From Mesaphorura yosii (Eukaryota; Arthropoda; Collembola; Poduromorpha; Tullbergiidae), in assembly GCA_009869945.1 (NCBI GenBank), contig WIXG01000042.1, positions 270,630-334,629 of the forward strand: a stretch of 64,000 nt of DNA, written 5' to 3'. Under the pieces are notes generated by a model that did not search any database, had not been told where the DNA came from, and worked only from the letters and a program-made list of their open reading frames with translations. Shown one piece after another: positions 12,492 through 25,000 of this stretch (the stretch's first letter is position 1; every line of letters begins with the position of its first letter). Made by a program: the position numbers and the translations under genes.

Positions 12492-15400
12492 TTTGAGACG
12501 CGTCTTACGGAGAAAACACAATTCAAGGTGAGCTGGTGTACTCCGATGTGGTTTGCTGGAATGTTGACCATGCAAAGCTACAGGTGAAACTAAATACGCC
12601 ACGCTCACTCACGAGAGAGATAACTGTTTCGCGTCATACGGCTGAAAGTTCCTTTCACAAGCATGAGACCAGACGTCTCATGTGTAGCAGTAGCGGTAGT
12701 AGAGCCGACACAGCAGAAAGTAGAAAGAGCGTGGTTCTCAGCTCTCGCCAGCCGCATATGCCTTGTGCATTAAAGCATGGAGCTTTGTGCCCACACTCCT
12801 GGGCTATCATAACTGCCATATTTTACCATAAATTTAATTTTTGCATTTTTCAAAATCTTCTGCAACCATTCACCTAATTAAAATTTGTGCGTTCATAAGC
12901 TGAATTAAAGTAATTCCATTCTCCGTATCCTGCTGCACGTGTTACCGGTTAATTCAGTTAAATGACGCTTCGGGGTTCTCTTCAATTGTTTCCCTTTACG
13001 ATTGCAATACGTGAAAGCATAGTCGCTGCCTTTACAAATGCCATTTTATGTGCCATTTCCTTTATTACCTTGTTAGGATAATTAGCCCGGATGTGTAAAT
13101 GTCATCCTGGTCGTTAGTCTCATTAGCTTCTCTTTGTGGACGTGTTCCTCGATGATGATTGTACCTTCACTTTATATTATATGATAGATGGCACATTGTG
13201 CGAAATCCATATGAACCCAGTAAAGACGACTGGGCAGCTTCTTTTCACAACATTTTAGGAAGGTCCCTCTTCTCTCCTTGAACGGAAAAACGGATTCAAT
13301 AAAATTGCGAATGATGCACTGCTTGACACTCACATACTCACAGTCGAGAGTCACTCATGTTTGTTGAGGAAAATCGACCAAATGAAGGTTGCTGCGTCTT
13401 CTCTCTCAGCCGAGATTATGAAGACAGCGTTATCAGTCCTAATACCATCCATCCACTGGCACCATTATTGTCCCTAAATAATAGACTAATACAAAAAGCA
13501 AAAAGTTGGAGACTTCGAAGGCTAGGTGTTCCTGGAACACCTTTCAGTGGCAATGAATAGAATGAATGGCAATTTTCGCAGGTACACGCCACGAGAGACG
13601 TGCTATAGAAATTGGAAATTATGTTTCATCCCCAGAAATTGAACCTAATCACGGATGGGCTTCTGATTGGATTAAAGTAGCGAGTGGCATCAGAAGGTCA
13701 ACGAAAGGTTAATCACATGTCGGAGTGTACAAAAGCAGACAGAGCATTTTCTGTGGCGAGTCTACAGAAAAGGGCGAGAAATCTCGATGGGGATCTCGTT
13801 TCATGTGGGCATTTTAGGCGTCGAATTGTTCGTCCCATCCAGGAGGTCTTCCGCTCCTCGTTGGCGGTACGTCTTTGCAACCCTGGCCATGATTAACGAC
13901 TATTGCAGCGATAATAGAACTGCCTCAAATCTAATATATTTACTGACTGCTGTAGATCAACAGGTTCAGAAACGAGTACATGAATTATTAATTCATTCCG
14001 ACCTTCTCGGCCGCGACCTGAATTCGCTTTTACCTCTTCCTAATTTCCTACTCTTCGATGCTGTTACTGCGTGCTCAGTTCGATCCATTCATTCCAACTT
14101 CCAAATGTTCAGAATGCGAAGGGAGTGAAAGTTTGTTGTTAACTGTTCACAAGTTTTGCTAATAAATTGCTTTCTGGCATACATGAAACTCATGTGCACG
14201 TTTAGAGCCTAACATCTAAGTTCGTGCATTAAACGATTATCTTAGGTTACTTTGATTAAAATTAGAGAAAGTAAATCCCACAGGGAAAGTGTTGCACGCA
14301 ACGGTGGTGCATTCGCCTTGCTCACTCAACTTTCATCTTTTATTGACATCTCCATCGTCAAGAATAATTTGTACGTCATGCGCACTTCCTGAGAAGAAGC
14401 TTTATGCGGTGTGGTTCAACGTACTGATATTTTCCCATGAAACTTTCTTCCACATAAGCACGATAACAGGAATAAAAGCTGTCGTTATCGCCTTGTATCG
14501 CTGCATCTATCATTCAAACAATTTGGCAGGCGTAATCCATCCGCAAGGCACGTGCATCCAATTTCTTTGGCAAAGGATCATAATAAGTTTGTTTTGGGTT
14601 GGGTGGACGACCTCACCGATTTAATCCATTCACTCACCTCAGAAGTACGAAAATAATTTCGATTTTGACTTTTAATGGGATTCGAATTTTCAGACAGCTC
14701 CATTCCAAGGATTTTGGCAGGGTTCTATATGAACGAGAGATTGAGGGATTGCATTGACTGAAAGGGTTGATGACCATGAACAATACAACAAATGCAAAGA
14801 TAATCCAACTTATGATGGCGCAAAGCTGTGCTTCAAGTTTCACTTACTAGAATATCAGCGGAGGAATAAAATTATATACAAACACACATTTCGTAGTCAC
14901 ACCGTTAATGTGCGCTTTGTTCTCTGCTGGACACCACTTAATCGCTCAAGCATTTTTGCAACCGCACTCGAACATGAAGCGCGGCATGAAATGTTAATTC
15001 AATTGTTTTGTTGTCAACTGGAGAGTAATCAAAATCATTCCAAAATTCCCAGATTCACTCGGCACGGCAGCGACTGTTGACAAAAATGTGGTGCACTTCC
15101 AGGAAGATTGTCGTGGAATTTCCTTTCCTTGCTGTGAATTGCGAACGATAATAAAGCGCTGAATCACTAAGCTTTGACACGCTGGGGCAGTCGAACGATG
15201 CTCTAACTCCACCCATTCCGTGTACTTCACTGATGATGTTTTGATGCCCTAATGTTTCGAGTGGGAACTTGAACCATGTCCGGGAGTCAGAAGTTGATGC
15301 GATAGTATTAATGTTGTCTGCTTGCTAAACACGTCTGTCCAGGAGTAGAATGGAATTTCCCAATCTGAATACCCTCAGACTCTTGTGCGCCTTGCTGACT

Positions 15401-15795
15401 CGTGGCACTCGTCATCATCTGACTTGACTTGACCGAATCTAGTAATTCTAGTACTCAAGCACGTTCCAGCTTTCAGTAAACAAATTCAAGTGACACGTGC
15501 CACACAAGCCACAATGAAAAGTGTCTCAGGCCGTTCTCGAGAAACGACTCGCAACATGAATGAGAACATGAGAGTTTTGTTTAATAAGAACTCAAGGAGA
15601 CGGGCTTAAACAGAGATAACGTGGAGTATCACACGGTTGCAGGGACACCAAAGCGCGACGCGTAAAATGTGTAAAATTGTCGGTTAGATAAAGGTGAAGG
15701 TAAACATTTAAAGACAACGCATTTGGGATTTAGAAGTGGGTGGTGACGCTTCTACAATGTGCATAGACGCAGTAAACTTTTCTGTTAATCCAAAT
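12492..15795. other. Spacer between RGK copies A and B
   Basis: 3.3 kb holding the upstream region of copy A (with the shared element at 12562) and the 3' flank of copy B. No coding exon could be supported. Confidence 0.65.
12562..12591 (-). promoter_or_regulatory. Shared element upstream of RGK copy A start
   Basis: On the plus strand: TGTTGAC, nine unmatched bases, then CTACAGGTGAAACT. The same two blocks with the same nine-base spacing occur upstream of copy C. Read on the minus (gene) strand, the second block contains an E-box CACCTG and also resembles a 3' splice site (TTTCACCTGTAG). It is therefore either a promoter element or the border of a 5' UTR exon. Confidence 0.4.
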
Positions 15796-18700
15796 CTACA
15801 AGACGTGAAGGTTTTCACATGACTTTGACTTTGGATCGTTCAGGCAGAGTTTCTCTAAAATTTCTTTCGCCAGTTGAAGTGAAACTGATGTTCTTCGTGA
15901 TGTCCGCTTTCGAGGCTCTTTAGTTTTATGCTTCTTCAGCAATTCTTTTTGCAATTTTTCATCATGAAGACGACACTGTTTCATAATGCCGACCAGCAGC
16001 TCGTCGACGTTGTGCTCTATTCCACTTGACGTTTCAATGAATTTGCAATCGTGAGTGCAGGCCAGACTCTTCCCTTCTGCAGAAAGGAGGTAGTGACATG
16101 TTAAAATATTCAGCGTACATTTAGAATTGCAAAATTGTAAAATGCTCAATGCATACCTTGAGAAGTTACGACGCGAGCGCGGGCCAAATCACATTTGTTC
16201 CCAGCAAGAATCACGGCTTTCTCTTTTGTAATTCCTTCTTGCCAGAAGTACCGCAATATTTCTGTTGCACATCGAAAGCTGGCTCGATCGGTGACAGAAT
16301 ACACAACAATGCATCCATGAGGCTCGTAAGTTGCGATTGAATTCTCGACCTGGAAGAAGAATCACAATTTTTCAATTTTGTAAGTAAGTAAGCGGCTCAT
16401 TAGGTAAGTTTCTGAAGTGTGAAGTCAGTCATCTTCCTAGCTTTAAAACTTTGAAAGCCCTTTAAGTAAGGGACTAAATTATTGATGCTGTCCTAGCATG
16501 TTGAACCAGACCTTGAATGAATTATGTATCAAGGCAGGTATCGAGCATGGTTCAGCATCTCGCTTCTCGTATAACATCCCGGAAATTAAATTATGCATGC
16601 ATGCACTTACCGACATTTCGTTCGCCGGATGATCAATGAACACGAGCTCAGACTCCTTCCCTTCCAACAGCACGGAGACTGTCCTTTCACCGAACTCATC
16701 GTCTGAATAAATAATAAGTTGTGAAACTCAGATCATGTTCCACTTCAACCTTCATTTTCCGGAATCCAAGAGCTGAAGCCACATTTCCTTTGTCTTATCT
16801 TATCGTATGAAATTCCAGTGACCTTTCAAAGCCTGATTTATTTGTAATTTTTAATACTATATTATGTGTGTCACATTTCCCGTATGAGTGTGAGCATTGA
16901 ATTCAGACTTCCTCATCTGCTTGGATTAGATACACGACTTTCTCCTGAAACTCTTTCTCTTATGATTTCACCGTAGTGAAAGCGCTGCACAGAGCCATGA
17001 GCATATTTGAGTCGTAACACTGATAAATTGCAATCATCTTCCTGATGGTTTGCATAACTTCGTGGAAAGCAGCGCTTGTTAATGCACTTGTCTGTTTTAC
17101 TTTTCCGCTGATTCAAATTTATGCTCAGCACTACGACTCAGGTATGAAAACACAGTCGGCGAATGAAAGAAAATGAGTTTTTTCCCTACGACTGCACTGT
17201 GAGATTTACGAGTGCATATGCTGGGCCAGTAAATCCTTTTTATGCATTGTTGAAGTAATATCCTTCATAACTGAGTTTCACTCTTTCCATTCATTGCTTC
17301 ATGGCGTGTGTATTGCCGTATTGCGTTTTAGTTTTAGTGATGTGTATTTGTTCAGCTTCTTTTGCTTCATTTTTATAACGAATGATAGTTGGCAGGAAAT
17401 CAGTTTAGCTATGCTATTTCGATTGGAATCAATAATCCCTTACTCCTACGTATTTCACTGGCACTGGTAAACAGGCTTTTGTTCTTTGACCCGAAGGCTT
17501 CGCAGTTCGTAAATGCCTTAAAAGACCAACGAATCAAGTACGAAATGTCGAACAATGCCTACCGCGATGCCTGTCTACCGTGAGACAAGCATAGAATTCT
17601 AAATTTTGTTTACCATATCTGCTGTTTTTATTTACATTAACATCTTGGGTCGTCAGCCAAGAACTGGGCCGACTATCGTCTATGCAACGTCTATCATTAA
17701 TCTTCCTGCGCTGCGTCATTTGTATTTACAGCGCAGGCAAATAAATCCGTGTCTGGGAGGATTTCATGCACATTTCACACAGCCTCTGCTTACCTAACGA
17801 AGCGTCGTAAGTATTGATGTACTCGGATGACAGGAATTGTTGTAGGAGAGAAGATTTTCCAACCCCCGCGGCTCCAAGCAAAGTGATGCGAAACTTTTCC
17901 AAGCTTACGCTCTTGTCGATATCGTCTTCATCTTCCTCGTTACCATCTTCTGCGTCTGAGATTGCCGAACTGCCGCAGCAGGATCCTTCGAATGGAGACC
18001 TTTCTCCGCTTAAATTGCTCTGCCTGTTACGGAAAACCAATTAGAGAGTTTTTTCGCAATTGTTAATAATGCTTTGATACTCGGTACAGAATCTGACCCA
18101 AGTTTGCATAAACTTTTTTTACTTCACTGTTTTCGGTGCTACTCAAATATTTTCGTTACTCACCGACTATTTGGTGACGAAGCCCTGCTGGTATTTGACT
18201 TGGAGTTTCTTTCGACAAGTGAATCACCACCATTGACAATACCCTTGCTCGTGATGTGAAAAGTGCGAAGTCTGTAAATGTCATCACGGATTTGGGAGCG
18301 TGGGTTGACGGGCAAGCTGCTGACTCGTGGACGAACGTACTCAATTACTGCAAGCAAGCAATTATTCACATTAATGGATGTGTTACTTCCTCTACTACCT
18401 TCGTAGTCGTGCTCTGATCGGAGGTGGAGGGTCGGGGTTAATAAATTGATTTCATGAGAATCAGTGCCTTAAAATGTAAATAACTCATTACAGGTAATGA
18501 ACACCCGAGCACTTCTCCGCATCCGAACACATTATATCATTCATTGACGGGGTCGTTCTGGAGATTAGAAAAATGGGAAACCCACCCTCCAAAACCACTT
18601 CCTTCTTAATAAGAGCGAATGGTCACTCTGTCCGTGACAGAAATAAAGCCCACCCTCTTTCTTTCTCGGGCTTTTCCCACGGAGTGGAAAAGTAAAGCTA

Positions 18701-21096
18701 GTTAATATTATAGAGACACTATTCACGAATTGACTCCGGAGTATCTCCAGGTGTTAATTCATGAAGTTTGAACGTCGAGCAAACACTCTTATATGATTAC
18801 ACGAATAGGGTGTGTCACTCGTTAATTTCAACGCATATGCAAAACCTGAAGTAGAGACTACTGGTAAAAGTGCATAGTGTAAGATAACCAATCCCAGCAT
18901 TATTTCATACAAATCTGGGGTTTAAACAATTTTCCCTCCTCGCAAGCACATAGCAATGAACAACGTAACCCCAACAACACAACATTGAACAACACACATT
19001 CTTGGCAACATTGAAGGTGGGCGTTTTGGCGCACAGTGGCTCCAAGTGTGATATAGTACTTTAATTTTTCCGCCTCGCTTGGCCTGACACCCTCCTTAAA
19101 TGAAAAGATTGAAAGACACGAAACAATCATAACTTTACAATTTAACTTTATAAGCTTACAATATTGGGAGGATAGGGGAAAACTTTGCAATCATTAAAAT
19201 CTTAAAATCATTCCTCAAGTCGCTTCCGCCGGACATAGTCATGAACAATTACATAATTACACATTGTGTACTTCAACACACTTAGCTTTTGTCAAGTCAA
19301 AATTGTTAGGCCTGCGGCCTATTTTCGCTGAAGCTTCTGTTTTGGGGTATTTGTGACCTGCGAACGTGCTCGAGGGACATCGTAGCTGTCACCGAGACCG
19401 ATTTTTGAGCGTCTGTCTCCACTTAAAAAAAAAAGCTACTCCAGTTTCTACATGTTAGAAATGTGATTTCTACATGTCCAATTCCGTACATACAGAAGTA
19501 GCTTAATCAAGCATCCGCAGAGCTCAATTTCCGTTCTTCAACATCACCCAGTCAGCAAACATTCCGCTTTTCGACGTACAAGTTCGTATCTAAATTATGA
19601 AGCGTTTTCCATATGAAATTAAAAAATAACGTGTGACAGAAAAACCGACAGACATTCACAAACCGACAAACACATTGAACATGTGCTAATAAGACTGATG
19701 AGAGAAACACTAATGTAGCTGACAGCTACCAATAACTACTATTTACTGACTTACTGGGTTCGAACCTTAATCGGGTGACACAAGCGAACACGCCTACCTG
19801 TCTAATTTCTCCTGTTCGCATCATTTGCCTAGGTTAGTGCTAGCTGACTTGTGCCTGGATCTAATGACAATAGCGAATGCTTTTGAATGACATGGATTTT
19901 ATGGATATGGAATTGCGTGCAATTAGTTGCGTGAATTTCCGTCTCGGTATTTCAACAACTGGTATCACTTGAGACGCATGCTGTTGAAATATGACACGGA
20001 TAATGGAACCATAGAATCGTTTTCTTTTTGGCAAACTTGAGCTAAAAGATGCAAATATGACACTGCTCATATGCGTGAAGCATAGAAGCATATGAATGTG
20101 TGGCATGTAATATTTTTACTAATCTTAAGTAAATTAATTTGGCTCTGGTCCTCTTGACTGACTTGAGCCGACTTCGTGTCTTTTCTAACTTTCGCCCTAT
20201 TATGTCTGTCTGTAATGAATTAGTCAATTAAGAAAATTAAGCTCAGCCAGCAAAAAACGAAAACAAACCACTACATCGATCAGATGGGCTAGGCGGGCCA
20301 GCACTCGATGGTGGAAAAGTTTTAGGTACCCCATCGGAGACCGTGGATGCTTTCAGCTATAAAATCATTGAATTCGAGTCGCCCGGAGGAACTCCGAAAT
20401 TGTGATATCCTGACTTTAAGTTTGTAAGGAAAAGCTCTTTCACGAGCAAATATTTTGATTTCTGCAACACACATTTTCTTAATATTTGTTTGGCTTCGCC
20501 AAGTGCGGCTACGTGGGAACATATAATCAAATATGGTATCTGCCAGGGTTCTATGACACAAAGAAAATAAAGTGGTATCTGTTAACAGTACTTCTTGATT
20601 GGAATTTGGACCTAAGGCGATAAGGCTATTTCTAAACGGTGAAGTTGAAGGGCTTGATATTTCAATACAAGAGCCACATAGATATGAGTAGGTGTAAAGT
20701 AATTGTACCTGGTAGTTCGAGAAAGTTGGACTGCCTCCTCTCAGTTTTCCGACAGGATCCTCTGGGGCTTGGGCTTCGGTCATACGACGCCCCCGTTGGT
20801 GTGTTAGCAGCCCCCGAATCTTTCGAACTTCTGCGTGACGCCAGGAAGGCCAAATTTCCTCGCGGACTAAATGGCGATGTTGGTCGCGAAGATACTGGGG
20901 ATGGCGATGGAATAGGGGATGACTCTGATGGCAGGGTAGATCTTGAGATTAGCGAACTACTGTCGGCGTCTGTGGAGGTTTCTGTTCTGTCCGTGTAGTA
21001 ATCAGAAGTCGAACTTGTCGACGTTCCAGGAGCAGATTTCCACTGCAGGGAACTTGGGTGAGCACAACGGCGGTACCGCCCGAGTCTCACGTTCAT
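15796..21096 (-). CDS. Rgk: RGK-family small GTPase, tandem copy B
   Basis: Six coding exons on the minus strand: 21096-20709, 18347-18164, 18023-17794, 16702-16611, 16349-16157, 16076-15796. They join to 455 codons plus stop with the same phases as copies A and C. Seen: P-loop GAAGVGKS, DHPAN at the G3 position, NKCD, ETSSG and the terminal SKSCENLHVL, so the GTPase core and the RGK signature are intact. It is the most compact copy; its last intron is only 80 bp. Peculiarities: the N terminus (MNVRLGRYRR) differs from the MSTKRRR/MSTRRR start of A and C; exon 2 lacks a three-residue stretch found in the others (EGG of LPEGGYN); and the RRSxS site of exon 2 is replaced by ERNSKS. The start is the first ATG in the open frame and is less certain than the rest. 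The product is probably a cytosolic or membrane-associated regulator like its neighbours. Confidence 0.92.
18348..20708 (-). other. Intron 1 of RGK copy B
   Basis: 2.4 kb, less than half the length of intron 1 in copies A (5.4 kb) and C (6.2 kb). No exon or repeat supported. Confidence 0.7.
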
Positions 21097-22024
21097 CGTG
21101 GATCGAATACTGATTGGAAGGTTTTCAGCACGGAGAAAGTATTGTTTACGACTCGGGAGGGAATGATGTACTGGTGGTTGGTGTATTCATCGCCTACACT
21201 AAAAAGCACTCTCGATGATGTTTCCGTCTGGCTCAGGTTCTACCTCCAAACCAGGATTTCTTCGTTTGCGGCGTCTCTGCAACCTAAATAATACAGGTTG
21301 TCGTAGTCCCATTTGCCCCCACGCCTTCGCCTCATCTTACGACTATTTTCGTATTTGTCCCAAGTTTCTGAATCAATAAGGCCAAGAGAAACTCAGATGT
21401 GATTAATGCAGATATTCAGACAACATTCATGTACGCCAAGATTCTCCCATAATCCCATCAACAATTCTGGAATTGTGCAAGAACCGACTGTACACAGATT
21501 TTCGTTGTGCTGTCGGCAGCAATGGTGAATAAATAAGGGGTCATAATTTTTTGTCATTGATACCACTGCCTGCTGATCATGACTGTAGTCCGATTGAAGT
21601 GTTTGATATCCAAGCTGTCCTCTGCCGCTTGCACCTATATTTATGTGCAACTAATACTCATCGGTGCTCTTGCGTCGTTCTTACGTGTCTCATCGCCAAC
21701 CGAGACGACACTTCAATTGCCGTTTCCAGCAACGGTATCCATTACAGGGAACAGGTCACCGATAAGAAACATATACTTCGTTGAATATAATGTTTGTGGT
21801 TGTTATTCATCAGAATTAGATAGATTCAACTTTTAGACTTAATTATAGCGTTTAAAGAAGGAAAGTTGCAAGGATATTGCTGTTGGATTGCTTGGACTAT
21901 ATCATTAACATAAATGGCAACGACTGTCTTATTACACTTTTACGGAATGTGGATAAAGGCATACACAAGATGTCGACCGGGTATGGGTCCATAATTACTT
22001 ATTGCATAAACTACATACTTAAAA
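21097..22024. other. Spacer between RGK copies B and C
   Basis: Only 928 bp separates the copy C stop from the copy B start, so the copy B promoter must be compact or lie inside copy C. No other feature seen. Confidence 0.6.
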
Positions 22025-25000
22025 CTACAAAACGTGAAGGTTTTCACAAGACTTCGACTTGGAGTTTTGCAAACACAACTTGCCCAAAATTTCTCTCGCC
22101 AGATGCAATGAGATCGATGTTTTCGAAGCGTGAGTGTGAATGTGCTTCTTCTTTTTGTGATCCTTCTTGCTTCTCTCTCGCCTCGATTTCTCGTCTCGAA
22201 GTCGACATTGCTTGAGTATACCAACCAGCAGTTCATCGACGTTGTGTTGAATCCCGCTGGAGGTTTCGATAAACTTGCAGTCGTGGGCGCAGGCGAGGGC
22301 TTTTCCTTCTGTAAAACAAAAAAGGTGAACGAATGAGTACGTTTTCAATACTTCAGAAGTTCATTTTCATAACCGAATTAAAAATTAACTAAGCGCATAG
22401 CTTCAATTGTCAATTCATTTATACAAGGGACCAGTGTAATATATTCTACGAGGAATAAAATTGAATTATCTCAGCCCAGCATGGATAGACTTTATTTCAG
22501 TGCAGTGAAATGGAGCGAGTTCTTTCCTTTCACCTGCACTTTCTCTTGCCTGAATCTTCCTGTCCTCTTTCTCCTACTTTTGTAACTAAAAGCAAAGCTT
22601 TTGGGATGTATTCACTCTCAATTCACCTGCTCCTTTCGGAATAAGAAATTCTAAAGAGAAACATTTCCATTCACATCCGATTTCGGAATTAAACGCTGCT
22701 TTCACTCATGTCGTGCTTATTGCATAACTTCCAGGCAGCTTCTCATTTCCCTTTAATTGTTCATGGGACTGACATTTGAATCATTGAAAGCGTCCGGAGA
22801 AAAGCATAAGCACCTCATATCCTAAATGCATTAATAATACATGAGTGGAAAATCTGAAAATGTGGCGCTGCAAGAAAAGGAAAATGGGTCAACGAAAGTG
22901 ACTTCTGACACACACGCGGAGGCAAAAGTTTAATTGAGCGAGACAGAGTCAGTGTATAAATCAATCCAATTAGTATCTCCACTCCAAATTCCAACCCATT
23001 CAGAATCGAGTGTGCATTAAATTTGAAGATTGCTTTTGTTCCAGCATCACCGCCCATAACCCGCTCAGATCTTATGTTATTATACGTCAGCGCGTCGGCC
23101 GTGGTATTTTCATGTCTTACTCACAATTCGAATAGCCACTCATCTCTGTGAATGGGTTCGCTGTGATTTTAGTGAATATCATTATCCGATTTTCGAGGCA
23201 GACATCAGAACACTTCTCTTGTTAACAGGAGCATTCACCGGCGAAGTGTACAGTCGGTATTGTCAAGTTGCACAAGTTTTTAACATGGACGAAAGTCTAA
23301 TCATCCCTGGTGATGGTGTCTGGAGAATGCACCTAGATAAAATTTCTAGACGAATCTGTAGGAGGGAGGACTGTCTAACGATTCGAACTTCGTAAATGTT
23401 CAAGAGCAGTAAATTATAGCATATGCATGAATCGAGGCCGATTAAGATTTGATACGTACGACATGAAAAGAGACAGAAAGAGGCCAGAAAAGTTCACGCA
23501 ATTCAGAGTGGATGAGACAAGACCTGAAACGTCAACTTCAATTTTCTTTTCTCTAAATCAAATACGGAAAGATGTGAAGGTTGAAGTTCAATGGCCGTTC
23601 TTTGTCATTCTATAGTGTCGCATTGGCTGAGAAGATGAAGTCAAAACAGACATCACATCGATCATCATTGTTGCGGCCAAAAGGGTAAAGTTACAAAAAA
23701 ATATTGGACACCCGAGCACTTTCAGAGCCATTGAACTTGTCTTTGTGTGAGTCCATCATGGGAATGGAACATAAGGCTAGGAACGAAGACTGAAGACTCC
23801 ATCGCGTTCTTCTACAGTCTCAATTGAATCAACGCGAAACGACCCTCCCAGCAAACGAAGACGGTTCCGTAGCTTTGTTCTGCCAGTTCTCAGTTTAGTA
23901 ACTTTGTTTTGCTCTCTCAGTACAATTTAGTAATTATTGCTTCGGAAGTGCTGAACTTATTGACATAAAATTTTCTCGACGAGGGATTTTCAAAAGCCAA
24001 AACAAGTCACCGGTCAGTGCCCAACGTTCGGGATCTACTATTACGCTGCCTCGTGGTCTTTAGCTGAGATCGTCCAGTCGCAATTAACGCTTACAAGTAA
24101 GTCATTTTACTTTGGCTGAAGTTGACGGCAATGATTTAAAAAGAAAGACCGTCAAACCGTTGATTGCAGGGCTCTCACTCCTTGCAAGACCAAGATGCAT
24201 ATTAAAGAAGTGACTGTCAAAGGGTACAAGAGCTACGCCAATAAAATCGTCATTACTTTTCAACCTGGGCTAAATATCGTCGTTGGTCGCAATGGTTCAG
24301 GAAAAAGCAATCTCTTAACTGCACTGCAAATGATCCTGGCAGATGAAGAAAGCCGGAAGAAAACCCGCCAATCAATGCTTGCTGCCCAGCCCATTGCTGC
24401 TAATGCGTATCGAGGAGAGCCAGGCTACGTGGAAGTAATATTTGATAATCTGGATGGCTTTTTCCCAGAAGATTCGACGGAAGTGTCATTGAAGCGATTC
24501 ATGGGAGGCAAAAAGGACAAATTTTTCATCAACGGAAAGCAAGTCGAACGTTTTGACAAATACCTAGCGCAAGTGGGTCTGGTGACTCCGTACGCCTTCG
24601 TACAACAAGGACGTATCAATCAACTGGCAACGATGAGCGATAAAAATCGATTTGAACTGATGCGAGTAGTTTGTGGAGAAACTGGTTGGAGCAGTATTTT
24701 GGGTCACATCTCTAAAGTCAGACATGAATCACAAATTCTACTTGTGGAGGTTACAGACATCGTGAAAGGACTAACTTCATTAAAATCCACATTGAAGGAG
24801 CAAGTCATCCAATTAGCAAAGTACACCGAGGAGAAAGACAACAAGCAAGCTGCTGAGCACGTTTACTACTCCCGAGAATTGTCCAGAATTCAAACAGCGC
24901 TAGCAACATTGACAGAGAAGAAAAATGTTGTGATTGGCAAATTGAGCCAATCGAAACACAAATTGGAAGAGTACAACGGAAAGATTGATAAGATGAACTT

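Noticed and set aside
19740-19770. GGTTCGAACC resembling a tRNA T-arm
   Set aside because: The flanking bases do not form the five-pair stem on either strand, and no acceptor or anticodon arm fits around it.
20322-20783. 153-codon minus-strand frame overlapping the first exon of RGK copy B
   Set aside because: It overlaps the real exon in another frame and has no family similarity.
21130-21138. ACGGAGAAA shared upstream of RGK copies A (12507) and B (21130)
   Set aside because: Only nine bases at different distances from the start codons, easily chance.
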